DNA of 39,088 bases from Chitinophagales bacterium (lineage in GTDB: Bacteria > Bacteroidota > Bacteroidia > Chitinophagales > Saprospiraceae), in the NCBI GenBank assembly GCA_013298955.1, contig JAAFJT010000020.1:19194-58281 (forward strand), read 5' to 3'. This document shows positions 15,719-24,780 of the stretch, piece by piece. A program made the position numbers and the translations under genes. How positions within the stretch are numbered: the stretch's first letter is position 1; the number at the start of each line of letters is the position of its first letter. The notes under the pieces are model-generated. The model worked only from the letters and a program-made list of their open reading frames with translations. It was not told the origin of the DNA and did not search any database.

Positions 15719-17950
15719 TTAATCTTCGCGCATGACCGACGAAACATCTGACAGGCTTTTCAGCGCACGAATCGACAATTCTAATTGGTCTCTATTCTTT
15801 ACAACAATGCTAATACGTCCTTCAAAACCGCCGTGTGGCAAACTTTTCATATAAAAAGTACGCATATTCAAATCCAATTCCCGCGAAATCTGCCGCGAAA
15901 GGCGTTCAATCACGCCTTGTCCGTCGATGCCTGTGAGGATTAAATCTGCTACAAAAGTTGCATTTGTTGCCGCGCCCCACTCGGCGCGTCGGATTTTAAA
16001 ACCATAATTTGCCATCATATTCGTTGCATTCGGGCAACCTGTTCGATGGATTTTAAACGCGCCGCCACTGCCCAAGTACGCAAAAATATCATCGCCTTGC
16101 ACGGGATTACAACAATTTGAAAAATGATGCACGTATAAATTCGCAGGTTCGCCGCCGATGAATAATTGTGCTTTTGCCGTTCCAGCCTTGAAAACACTTT
16201 TGCGATTATCGGTTTTAGCATCGCCTTTGACTTCTTCTTCGACAATGATTTGTGGGAAAATCAATCGCCCTTTTTCAACTTTAAAAATCTTAAAATCTTG
16301 TAAATCAACGATTTGCGCCGCAATCGCGCAATACAAATCCAAGGGTGTTTTATAACCAAAATGTTTGGACAAAAATTCAACGGATTCATTAAAATCAACA
16401 TCCATTCGGTTCAATTTCCGTTCTAACGCTTCTTTGCCAAACGCACCTGCTTGTTTTTGTTCTTCGCGCAAGGCTTGACGGATGCGGTCTCGCGCTTTGC
16501 CTGTGGTCACTAATTCCAACCAACCTTCATTTGGGCGTTGATTTTTAGCCGTCATCACCGTTACTTGGTCGCCATTTTTCAATTCATATCCCATTGGCAC
16601 GAGTCGGTCATTGACTCGCACCGCTTGACACCGATAACCGACATCGGTATGCACCGAAAATGCAAAATCTAAAGCGGTCGCGCCTTTCGGCAACAATTTC
16701 GTATCGCCTTTCGGCGTATAAACATAAACTTCTTCGGTGAAAAGGCTGGTTGCGCGGAAATTTTCAATGAAATCAACCGTACTGCTGCCCGCATTTGTCG
16801 CAATCACATCGCGCACACTGTCCAACCAAGCCTCATAGACATCGGTTTGATTACCAACCCCTTTGTATTTCCAATGCGCCGCAAAACCGCGTTCCGCAAT
16901 ATCATCCATGCGTTCCGTCCGAATCTGCACTTCCACATAACGCCCTTGCGGACCAATCACCGTCGTATGTAGGGACGCATAACCATTCGCTTTGGGCGTA
17001 TTAATCCAATCTTTCAAGCGTTCCGCGACACTTTTATACACTTCCGTCACGCCCGCGTAGGCTTGCCAACAAGCATTTCGTTCCTTATTCGGCGGCACAT
17101 CCAACACAATCCGAACCGCAAACAAGTCATAAATCTCAGAAATGGGAACATTTTTGGCTTTGAGCTTCTGCCAAATGGAAAAAATCGACTTCGGACGACC
17201 CGCAATGCGGTATTTAAACTCACTTTCATTCAACGCAATTTTGATGGGTTGAATAAAATTTTCAATATATTGTTCGCGCACGCGTTTGGTCTCGGCGAGT
17301 TCGCGGGCGATTTGTTTATACTCGGTCGGGTGGGTGATTTTCATACAGAGGTCTTGAAACTCTGTTTTGATTTTATACAAACCCAATCGATGCGCTAACG
17401 GCGCGTAAATATAATCCGTCTCTGCCGCGATTTTCAATTGTTTATGGCGCGGCATCGATCCAAGCGTCCGCATATTGTGCAATCGATCCGCCATTTTTAT
17501 CAAAACGACGCGCACATCTTGCAACAACGTGGCTAATACTTTTTTAAAATTCTCCGCTTGAGGGCTTTCTACATCATAATTATTTTCCAATTTGGTCAAA
17601 CCATTGACCAAAAGGGCGATTCTTTCGCCAAAAATATTGTGAATTTCTTTTAACGTCACGTCTGTATCCTCGACAACATCGTGGAGCAACGCCGCAATCA
17701 CAGCAGTAGGTCCCAATCCAATCTCTTCGCTACAAATGCGCGCCACTTCAATCGGGTGCAAAATATACGGTTCGCCCGATTTTCGGCGTTGCAAACTATG
17801 GGCTTGCACGGCGAGTTCAAAGGCTTTGCGAATGTTTCGATGGTCTTCGGGTGTTACTTCGGTTTTAATCGAGCGCAACAATTGGCGATACGCATTCCGA
17901 ATGAGTCCTTTTTCGGTCTCATCGTAGGTTAATACTTCTTGTAGTACCAT
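15719..17950 (-). CDS. Bifunctional (p)ppGpp synthetase/hydrolase (Rel/SpoT)
   Basis: The 743-aa product sets the level of the stringent-response alarmone. The HD hydrolase domain (about 40-200) keeps its metal ligands: ILHPIEVA (His65), ALLHDVVEDTDV (His90-Asp91, Glu94-Asp95) and IKMADRLHNMRTL. The synthetase domain (about 240-370) has AGRPKSIFSIWQKLK, YDLFAVRIVL, NGYASLHTTV and the catalytic VEVQIRTERMDDIAERG. TGS follows (VYVYTPKGDTKLLPKGATAL), then a zinc-finger/RIS-like segment with NCCNPVQGDDI, and a C-terminal ACT domain. Both activities should work, as usual for the single long Rel of Bacteroidota. The gene is divergent from rfaE2. Confidence 0.96.
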   Translation of the reverse strand: MVLQEVLTYDETEKGLIRNAYRQLLRSIKTEVTPEDHRNIRKAFELAVQAHSLQRRKSGEPYILHPIEVARICSEEIGLGPTAVIAALLHDVVEDTDVTLKEIHNIFGERIALLVNGLTKLENNYDVESPQAENFKKVLATLLQDVRVVLIKMADRLHNMRTLGSMPRHKQLKIAAETDYIYAPLAHRLGLYKIKTEFQDLCMKITHPTEYKQIARELAETKRVREQYIENFIQPIKIALNESEFKYRIAGRPKSIFSIWQKLKAKNVPISEIYDLFAVRIVLDVPPNKERNACWQAYAGVTEVYKSVAERLKDWINTPKANGYASLHTTVIGPQGRYVEVQIRTERMDDIAERGFAAHWKYKGVGNQTDVYEAWLDSVRDVIATNAGSSTVDFIENFRATSLFTEEVYVYTPKGDTKLLPKGATALDFAFSVHTDVGYRCQAVRVNDRLVPMGYELKNGDQVTVMTAKNQRPNEGWLELVTTGKARDRIRQALREEQKQAGAFGKEALERKLNRMDVDFNESVEFLSKHFGYKTPLDLYCAIAAQIVDLQDFKIFKVEKGRLIFPQIIVEEEVKGDAKTDNRKSVFKAGTAKAQLFIGGEPANLYVHHFSNCCNPVQGDDIFAYLGSGGAFKIHRTGCPNATNMMANYGFKIRRAEWGAATNATFVADLILTGIDGQGVIERLSRQISRELDLNMRTFYMKSLPHGGFEGRISIVVKNRDQLELSIRALKSLSDVSSVMRED

Positions 17951-18202
17951 AATTCGGGTGCATTGTGTTATCTCTTGTTAAACAATCAGGGTGATAATAA
18001 TATGTTGGTTCGGTGTCTGCGAAAAAAAAAAGAAAAAACAATTCCAACAAGAGCAATGCTTTCCGAAAAAAAACGGTTTTCGTTAGGCAGAGCTATGAAT
18101 GGAAAACTTTTGCATGTAACGATTCGTTCCCAAGTACAAAGTTTTTTTTAATGAAAAAAACGATTTTTTGATACAGCTACAGGTTTTTTTAAACAGTCGA
18201 TG

Positions 18203-18232
18203 TTGCTCAAAAGCGAACATAAAGTATCTTTA
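18203..18232 (+). promoter_or_regulatory. Putative promoter upstream of rfaE2
   Basis: TTG (18203-18205) and TATCTTTA (18225-18232) are 19 bp apart, matching the Bacteroidota -33/-7 layout except for the last base. A second box, TAATTTTG, lies at 18267-18274. Either would give rfaE2 a leader of about 270-310 nt that includes the ACACATAGG hairpin. Apart from this and the repeat, 17951-18546 shows no gene. Confidence 0.35.
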
Positions 18233-18311
18233 ACAATTGTCATTCCTATTAGAGACTGTAAAATGTTAATTTTGCCACATGAGGCAAAAAAAATTTCTAA
18301 CAGCCTTTTTA

Positions 18312-18520
18312 AAACACATAGGAAACATAGGAAGACATAGGACACATAGGACACATAGGACACATAGGACACATAGGAAGAGGGGTGAGCTTTCATGGAT
18401 ATACTTATTATTGGGATTCACTCCTTGTTTTCAAGGTTTTATATCCGAAAAATAAACGAATCTAATAAGCAATGCCCCTATGTGTTCTATGTCTTTCTAT
18501 ATGCCCTATGTGTTTTAAAA
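18312..18520. repeat. ACACATAGG tandem/inverted repeat, second locus
   Basis: A tandem block at 18312-18374 contains [G]ACACATAGG units, four of them consecutive. About 100 nt later an inverted copy (18474-18520, ending CCCTATGTGTTTTAAAA) can pair with it over roughly 45 nt with some mismatches. The loop has no coding signal. The tandem block gives a spurious minus-strand frame reading YVSYVSYVSYV. Confidence 0.8.
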
Positions 18521-18546
18521 ATATTAAATCATAAATTTTATTTAAA

Positions 18547-19038
18547 ATGTTTAAAACAATAGAATCCAAAATATTAGACGCAACAACAGCGCAATTACAA
18601 GTTGAAAAATGGCAATCTGAAGGACTTGAAATCGTCTTTACGAATGGTTGTTTTGACTTGCTGCATTATGGGCATGTGCGTTATTTGGCGGAAGCGCGGG
18701 CATTAGGCGATAAATTGGTCGTTGGTCTCAATTCGACGGATTCGGTGCGCCGCCTCAAAGGGGAACATCGACCGATTAATGACGAATTGACCCGCCAAAC
18801 CGTTTTAGCGGCATTGCAAAGTGTGGATATAGTCGTTGTCTTTCAATCGGATACACCTTATGATTTAATCTATTTGTTGAAACCCGATATTTTGGTCAAA
18901 GGCGGCGATTGGCAACCTACTCAAATTGTTGGGTCGGATTGGGTGTTGGAAAACGGCGGACAAGTATTGAGTTTACCGTTTCGAGACGGCTATTCGACCA
19001 CGAATTTGGAAACCAAAATAAAAGCAACTTCCAAATAA
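18547..19038 (+). CDS. rfaE2: D-glycero-beta-D-manno-heptose 1-phosphate adenylyltransferase
   Basis: The 163-aa single-domain nucleotidyltransferase corresponds to the C-terminal half of E. coli HldE. It transfers AMP to heptose 1-phosphate to make ADP-heptose for the lipopolysaccharide core. Motifs: FTNGCFDLLHYGHVRYLAEA with the HxGH nucleotide-binding motif (His40-Tyr-Gly-His43), NSTDSVRRLKGEHRPI, LKPDILVKGGDW, and the terminal YSTTNLETKI (the family's GxSTTxxI). The kinase half is not nearby, as expected for organisms with separate rfaE1 and rfaE2. It is divergent from rel and followed at 143 bp by gcvP. Confidence 0.93.
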   Translation: MFKTIESKILDATTAQLQVEKWQSEGLEIVFTNGCFDLLHYGHVRYLAEARALGDKLVVGLNSTDSVRRLKGEHRPINDELTRQTVLAALQSVDIVVVFQSDTPYDLIYLLKPDILVKGGDWQPTQIVGSDWVLENGGQVLSLPFRDGYSTTNLETKIKATSK

Positions 19039-19099
19039 TTGTGCGAACCAATCTGCCAACTTTTTACCCGTTTAAATGTTTAGGTTTTCATAAAATTGT

Positions 19100-19107
19100 T
19101 ACTTTTG
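19100..19107 (+). promoter_or_regulatory. -7 box (TACTTTTG) of gcvP
   Basis: This is an exact TAnnTTTG match located 74 nt before the gcvP ATG. No TTG at the -33 position is clear. Confidence 0.45.
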
Positions 19108-19181
19108 TACGCAATTTCAATACAAGTTCGTTCATTTTCAACTAAAAACCGCATAACCACCCGTTTTGCTGCTGTACCGTT

Positions 19182-22082
19182 ATGATACAAAATCCATTTA
19201 GACCTTTCGACCAATTTCACAAAAGACATATTGGCATTAACAAAACTGATTGTGCCGAAATGCTTCAAACCATTGGGGTCAAATCCTTAGAAGAATTGAT
19301 TGACCAGACCGTTCCTGCGTCGATTCGCTCGCGCAAAGACCTTCATTTGCCAGATGCCTTATCCGAATTTGAATACCTTCAATCTTTGAAAGAAACTGCC
19401 GCTTTAAACAAAGTGTTTACCAATTTCATTGGTCAAGGCTACTTTGGGACGATTACGCCTGCGGTTTTGTTGCGGAATATTTTCCAAAATCCGGGTTGGT
19501 ACACGCAATATACGCCGTATCAAGCCGAGATTGCGCAAGGGCGTTTGGAGGCTTTGCTGAATTACCAAACGATGGTTTCCGATTTGACGGGTTTGCCGAT
19601 TGCCAATGCGTCCTTATTGGACGAAGCAACCGCCGCCGCCGAAGCAATGGCGATGTTTTACGCTTGGCGCAATAAAAAATCAAAAAAAGAATTTTTAAAC
19701 GATTTCATCGTATCCGATAAAGTGTTGCCCGCAACGATTGATGTATTGAAAAGTCGCGCTAAACCGTTGAAAATCAATGTTATCGTTGGCAATATTCATA
19801 AAATGGTTTGGTCGGATAAGACTTTTGGTATCCTCTTGCAATATCCCAATATGGATGGCGCAGTGGAAGATTATCGGGCTTTGACGGCAGAAGCGGCGGC
19901 AAAACAAGTCTATGTGACGGTCGCAACCGACTTATTGAGCCTTGCTTTGTTGCAACCGCCAGGAGAATGGGGGGCAGATGCAGTCGTGGGTAATTCGCAA
20001 CGTTTTGGGGTTCCAATGGGTTTTGGCGGACCGCATGCAGCCTTTTTTGCCACGAAAGACGAGTTTAAACGCGTGATTGCAGGTCGAATCATTGGCGTTT
20101 CGACGGATGCGCATGGCAAACCTGCCCTCAGAATGGCGTTGCAAACCCGCGAACAACACATTCGCCGCGAAAAAGCGACTTCTAATATTTGTACGGCGCA
20201 GGCATTATTGGCGATTATGGCGGGCATGTATGCTACGTATCATGGACAAACTGGGATTCGGGCGATTGCGGAACGCGTGCATCAATCGGCTGTTGCCTTA
20301 GAATCGGCATTGGCAAAATTAGGTTTTAAAAATAGCAATGTCAACTTTTTCGATACGTTGAAAATCATTGCGCCACCCGATATTTTGCGCAAAATCCAAA
20401 AAATTGCTTCGGATTCGGGGGTGAATTTCCATTTTTGTTTAAATTATTTGACGATTAGCGTCGATGAAACGCATCACCGCGCTGAATTGGAACGCGTCGT
20501 CAAAATATTTGCGCAAGCAACCACCACTGCTTTTGGAAATGCCGCTTTTGATTTTGGATTAGATATTTCTAAAAATAATATGAAAATTGGGATGCCGCGT
20601 ACTACGCCGTTTTTGACGCACCCTGTTTTCAACTCGTATCATACCGAAACGGAAATGATGCGTTACCTTAAACGATTGGAAAACAAGGACTTATCCTTGA
20701 CGCATTCGATGATTTCATTGGGTTCATGCACGATGAAATTGAATGCGGCAGCAGAATTATTGCCTGTCAGTTGGGAAGCGTTTGCGAATATTCATCCTTA
20801 CGCGCCTGCCCGTCAGACGAAAGGGTATTTGAAAATCCTGCATGAATTAGAACAATGGTTGTGCGAATGTACGGGTTTTGACGCGTGTTCTTTGCAACCC
20901 AATTCGGGTGCGCAGGGCGAATATGCGGGTTTATTGGTGATTCAGGCGTACCATGAGGCGAAAGGCGACATGGATCGAAAGATTGCCTTGATACCTGCAT
21001 CGGCGCATGGCACGAATCCCGCAAGTGCGGTGATGGCAGGCATGGAAGTTGTGGTCGTCGCTTGTGATGAAAAAGGCAATATTGATGTAGCCGATTTATT
21101 GGCGAAAGCCGATTTACATGCGGCGCAATTGTCTTGTTTGATGGTGACGTATCCATCAACGCATGGTGTTTTTGAAACAGAGATTAAAACGATTTGTAAA
21201 ATCATCCACGATAGAGGCGGCAAAGTCTATATGGACGGCGCGAACATGAATGCCCAAGTTGGTTTGACGAGTCCGGGCAAGATTGGCGCGGATGTCTGCC
21301 ATTTGAACCTGCATAAAACGTTTGCGATTCCACACGGCGGCGGTGGACCGGGTATGGGACCCATTTGTGTCAACAAGAGTCTTGCACCGTATTTGCCAAG
21401 TCATCCTGTCTTGCGGACGGGCGGGCGCAATGCCATCAAAGCGATTTCAGCCGCACCGTATGGCAGCGCGAGTATCTTGTTAATTTCATATGGTTATATC
21501 CGAATGCTTGGTAGTCAAGGCGTTACGAATGCAACAAAATATGCTATTTTAAATGCCAATTATATCAAAGCGCGTTTAGAAGGTGCGTATTCCATCTTAT
21601 TTTCGGGTGAAAATGGACGGGCTGCCCATGAATTAATTCTGGATTTACGTCCGTTTAAAGCCGTTGTTTCGGCGGAAGATGTGGCAAAACGATTGCCAGA
21701 TTATGGTTTTCACGCGCCGACGTTGAGTTTCCCAGTGGCGGGAACGATTATGATTGAACCCACCGAAAGTGAATCCAAAGCCGAATTAGACCGTTTTTGT
21801 GATGCCATGTTGTCGATTCGACAAGAAATCGATGAAATTGCGGAAGGAAAATATCCATTGCATGATAATGTGTTGTCCAATGCGCCGCATCCTTGCGATA
21901 TTGTGACGGCAGATGAGTGGAAATATCCATACAGTCGGTCGAAAGCGGCGTATCCATTGCCGTATTTGCGGCAGGGCTACAAGTTTTGGGCGAGTGTAGG
22001 GCGCGTCAATAATGCAGCAGGCGATAGAAATTTGGTTTGTACGTGTCCGCCGATAGAGGCGTATAGTACTGTGGCGCAATAA
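19182..22082 (+). CDS. gcvP: Glycine dehydrogenase (decarboxylating), glycine cleavage P protein
   Basis: The 966-aa product is the long homodimeric P protein. It decarboxylates glycine with pyridoxal phosphate and passes the aminomethyl group to the H-protein lipoyl arm. The N-terminal half begins FDQFHKRHIGINKTDCAEML and holds FIGQGYFGTITPAVLLRNI. The C-terminal half holds the PLP site HLNLHKTFAIPHGGGGPGMG (Lys712). Also typical are THSMISLGSCTMKLNAAAEL and QPNSGAQGEYAGLL. gcvT and gcvH are not in the window. The gene stands alone, and a palindromic repeat runs over its stop codon. Confidence 0.97.
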   Translation: MIQNPFRPFDQFHKRHIGINKTDCAEMLQTIGVKSLEELIDQTVPASIRSRKDLHLPDALSEFEYLQSLKETAALNKVFTNFIGQGYFGTITPAVLLRNIFQNPGWYTQYTPYQAEIAQGRLEALLNYQTMVSDLTGLPIANASLLDEATAAAEAMAMFYAWRNKKSKKEFLNDFIVSDKVLPATIDVLKSRAKPLKINVIVGNIHKMVWSDKTFGILLQYPNMDGAVEDYRALTAEAAAKQVYVTVATDLLSLALLQPPGEWGADAVVGNSQRFGVPMGFGGPHAAFFATKDEFKRVIAGRIIGVSTDAHGKPALRMALQTREQHIRREKATSNICTAQALLAIMAGMYATYHGQTGIRAIAERVHQSAVALESALAKLGFKNSNVNFFDTLKIIAPPDILRKIQKIASDSGVNFHFCLNYLTISVDETHHRAELERVVKIFAQATTTAFGNAAFDFGLDISKNNMKIGMPRTTPFLTHPVFNSYHTETEMMRYLKRLENKDLSLTHSMISLGSCTMKLNAAAELLPVSWEAFANIHPYAPARQTKGYLKILHELEQWLCECTGFDACSLQPNSGAQGEYAGLLVIQAYHEAKGDMDRKIALIPASAHGTNPASAVMAGMEVVVVACDEKGNIDVADLLAKADLHAAQLSCLMVTYPSTHGVFETEIKTICKIIHDRGGKVYMDGANMNAQVGLTSPGKIGADVCHLNLHKTFAIPHGGGGPGMGPICVNKSLAPYLPSHPVLRTGGRNAIKAISAAPYGSASILLISYGYIRMLGSQGVTNATKYAILNANYIKARLEGAYSILFSGENGRAAHELILDLRPFKAVVSAEDVAKRLPDYGFHAPTLSFPVAGTIMIEPTESESKAELDRFCDAMLSIRQEIDEIAEGKYPLHDNVLSNAPHPCDIVTADEWKYPYSRSKAAYPLPYLRQGYKFWASVGRVNNAAGDRNLVCTCPPIEAYSTVAQ

Positions 22083-22153
22083 ATAGGACTTTACGTAAGT
22101 CCCCCAAAATGGGGGACTTACGTAAAGTCCCCTGACTTACGTAAAGTCCTATT
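22082..22153. repeat. GGACTTACGTAAAGTCC-family repeat, copy 3 (three units)
   Basis: Arms 22086-22105 and 22111-22130 pair perfectly over 20 nt. A third unit at 22134-22153 is perfectly complementary to AATAGGACTTTACGTAAGTC (22082-22101), so two mutually exclusive hairpins exist. The outer one touches the stop codons of both convergent genes (gcvP 22080-22082; T9SS protein 22149-22151). Confidence 0.85.
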
Positions 22154-24557
22154 GCACTTGTATCTTCGTCATCACGGTCTGATTATCCAATTTGGTTTCC
22201 ACTAAGTACATTCCAGCAGCCAAATTAGACACATTAAATGATTCTACATATTCACCTGCACCGACCAAACGCGGTTTCACAATATGTACTGGTTGTCCCA
22301 ATAAATTGAGGATGCGGAAACACACTGTTTTCGGAGCGTCTAAATCCATTTTCACTGAAAAATCGCCTTGTGTCGGATTCGGATATACCAATAGACTTTG
22401 CAAAGCGGCAATTTCACCTGTTCCGACTCGACATTGCACGATTTTCACGGGCGCAATAATCTGACGCGTTGACGGGGGCGCAGGACAAACATCGGTACCG
22501 ACATTCATCACCAATTGAACGCGTTTGCCCACTGCATTCGCTAATATCAATTCGCGTCTGCCGCCCACCAAAACACCATCGACCAACCAATCAAAATACG
22601 GAGTCGCGCCTTCATTCGTACCCACTGCCCGCAACGTCATCTCGGGTCCGGGACAGCCCAATCCAATGAAATCAACCGTCGGCGTAACGTTATCGCGCAC
22701 GGTCACAGTCGTCGAATTGTAATTTAAACACAAACTCACAGGGTCTGTCACCTTGACATTGATGGTTTGAACCCCAAAAGTAGTCGGTTTGACCATCACA
22801 CTTCCCAAAGAAACTTGTCTAAAAGGCGTATTCGTAGCTGATGACCATAACATCGTGCCTGTCGCGCCCGACGAAATGGAGACCGAATCGCCATAACAAA
22901 TCAATTTCGGGGTAGCAATCCCCGCCGAAGGCAACGGTCGAACCGTAACATTGATGGTTTGCGAAGCAAAACAGTTTTGAGAACGCGGTTGTGCCGCTAT
23001 CGTGAAGGCAACAGTGCCGACATTAGGTAACGCAATTTTAAACGTCGAATCGGTTCGCGCACTCGGCAAGCCTAATAAACTCGTCCATAGATAATTCGAC
23101 GCGCCCGAAGCAGTGACGGTTACCGAATCATAAGCGCAGATTGCCAACGGCGTAATGGCGGCGGTCACAATGCCCGGTGCGCAAATTTGTGCCGTACATA
23201 AAGTGGAAGTTGCGCCAAGCGGTGCATTCGCACTATTGGGAATCGCGTCCGTGTAAGTCGTTAGATTGGCTAAGGGCGTTGCCAAACCAATGTATTGTTG
23301 CAAAATCGGTAAAAAAGCAGTGCTGCTCACTTCTTCTACGGGTCCATAAGAACCGTAATTGCAAGAATTGACCCCACCAGAATCCGTTTTAACAAAATAA
23401 AAATTGGATGTATTCAAGTTTCCACCCAATGATGTTCTGCCTGCACCCAATAATTGACCATTCGACAAAGGGAAAACCCTTGAAAAACTATCTACGGTCG
23501 TCCCAGTCCCTTGTCCATAAGTGCGCGTCCAAAGCCAGTTTTTACCACCGACACTTGGCACTGCTGTATCCACTGCGGTAATCGTCGCATTGCTATACAT
23601 TTTATGTTCATTCAAAATGCTACCCGCTACATACAATTTCCGACCCACCAATTGAATATGATTCCCAACTGTAAATCGCCAAGTGGTGTCAATGCCGCGT
23701 CCGCCATTTTTGATTAAAGGCAAAACCGTCGTCCAACGAACCAGACCGATTTGGGTCAATTTGCCCACATGGATTTGGCGCAATTCGTACGCACCCACTT
23801 TGTAATCGCCTGTAAAATAGAGATTGCCCGCCGCATCCGTTGTCAAATCCATAAAACGACCCGTGTTGAAAATACCCGTATATTCCCGCGCCCATTGAAT
23901 CGTATCGCGGTTCATCATAATAATATAATCCTCCGAAGTCGGGAATCTGCCCATCACCGCAAAACGTTCTGGACCCACTTTCACCACTTTACGCATGATG
24001 AAATCTTCAGCCCCATTCGTCGGACTGATACCCGCATTGGCAGGCGTTCCGAGTTTATCCGCCTTCATGTACGAACTCGTCAACGCGCCCGCCACAAAAT
24101 AACGCAAGCTACTATCCGCCTCTTGGGTTACTTTGACAATGGTTTCAGTACCGTCAAATTTAATAATGCGTTGCCATTGCGTCACGCCAAGGGAGTCCGT
24201 TTTGATGACAAAACCACCTTGTTTGGCTGCCGCAGTTGGTGTCTGCCAAGTGCGCCCTGCGATGATGAAACCTTTATCTAAGGTTTGCGTGATTTCGGTA
24301 GGCTTCATTTGGTTGTTAAACGAGAAGGTGCGCGCCCAAATCACATTCATATTAGAATCCAATTTGAAAAATTGAGCATACGTACTATCGCGTTGCGCCG
24401 TATAGCCCAAAGTCACATATTTGCCATCGGGCAGTTGCTGCATGTCGGTCATGTAATCCGCGCCCGCCGAACCTAAATGTTTTTGATAAACCGTTTGTGC
24501 CGAAAGAGGCGTTCCGCAGAGCAAACATCCAACTAAAAATGTCAAAAAATGCTTCAT
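22149..24557 (-). CDS. Secreted T9SS cargo protein (type A sorting domain)
   Basis: The frame opens at a TTG (24605), but ATG 24557 gives a proper signal peptide (MKHFLTFLVGCLLCGTPLSA-Q), so the product is 802 aa. The first half (about 20-430) has repeats of the type LPDGKYVTLGYTAQRDSTYA and DKGFIIAGRTWQ, each a strand with a short turn, as in the beta-propellers of 'delta-60'-like secreted proteins. Two Ig/PKD-like beta modules follow (VTAAITPLAICAYDSVTVTA; LPSAGIATPKLICYGDSVSI). The last 80 residues are a T9SS type A domain (LLVYPNPTQGDFSVKM, GMYLVETKLDN). It is exported by Sec, then T9SS, and probably attached to the surface. The binding target is unknown. Confidence 0.85.
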   Translation of the reverse strand: MKHFLTFLVGCLLCGTPLSAQTVYQKHLGSAGADYMTDMQQLPDGKYVTLGYTAQRDSTYAQFFKLDSNMNVIWARTFSFNNQMKPTEITQTLDKGFIIAGRTWQTPTAAAKQGGFVIKTDSLGVTQWQRIIKFDGTETIVKVTQEADSSLRYFVAGALTSSYMKADKLGTPANAGISPTNGAEDFIMRKVVKVGPERFAVMGRFPTSEDYIIMMNRDTIQWAREYTGIFNTGRFMDLTTDAAGNLYFTGDYKVGAYELRQIHVGKLTQIGLVRWTTVLPLIKNGGRGIDTTWRFTVGNHIQLVGRKLYVAGSILNEHKMYSNATITAVDTAVPSVGGKNWLWTRTYGQGTGTTVDSFSRVFPLSNGQLLGAGRTSLGGNLNTSNFYFVKTDSGGVNSCNYGSYGPVEEVSSTAFLPILQQYIGLATPLANLTTYTDAIPNSANAPLGATSTLCTAQICAPGIVTAAITPLAICAYDSVTVTASGASNYLWTSLLGLPSARTDSTFKIALPNVGTVAFTIAAQPRSQNCFASQTINVTVRPLPSAGIATPKLICYGDSVSISSGATGTMLWSSATNTPFRQVSLGSVMVKPTTFGVQTINVKVTDPVSLCLNYNSTTVTVRDNVTPTVDFIGLGCPGPEMTLRAVGTNEGATPYFDWLVDGVLVGGRRELILANAVGKRVQLVMNVGTDVCPAPPSTRQIIAPVKIVQCRVGTGEIAALQSLLVYPNPTQGDFSVKMDLDAPKTVCFRILNLLGQPVHIVKPRLVGAGEYVESFNVSNLAAGMYLVETKLDNQTVMTKIQVQ

Positions 24558-24639
24558 ACTATTGAGTTTTTTTTGAAAGAATGAATTTTTTACCTTTTTT
24601 TCCAACCCTTTTGGGGTGAAAAAAGAATCTCTTATGACG

Positions 24640-24647
24640 CAAAATTA
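24640..24647 (-). promoter_or_regulatory. -7 box (TAATTTTG) of the T9SS type A gene
   Basis: On the minus strand TAATTTTG matches TAnnTTTG. Transcription would start near 24633, giving a leader of about 75 nt to ATG 24557. Confidence 0.45.
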
Positions 24648-24780
24648 AATATTTTTTTTACTTTTGCCTTGATTATGAAAATATATTTTTACTTTTACTC
24701 TTGATTTTTATTTAAAAGTATTGGTAAATAATCATTTGACTGTGAATCATTAAGACATCATAAAAAAAAATTGTTTTACT

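Noticed and set aside
18148-18396. Minus-strand frame with a YVSYVSYVSYV repeat
   Set aside because: It is translation of the ACACATAGG tandem DNA repeat in an intergenic region; the rest has no protein-like pattern.
23751-24281. 176-codon plus-strand frame, rich in Arg and His
   Set aside because: Antisense shadow of the T9SS type A gene; composition reflects the reverse of its codons.
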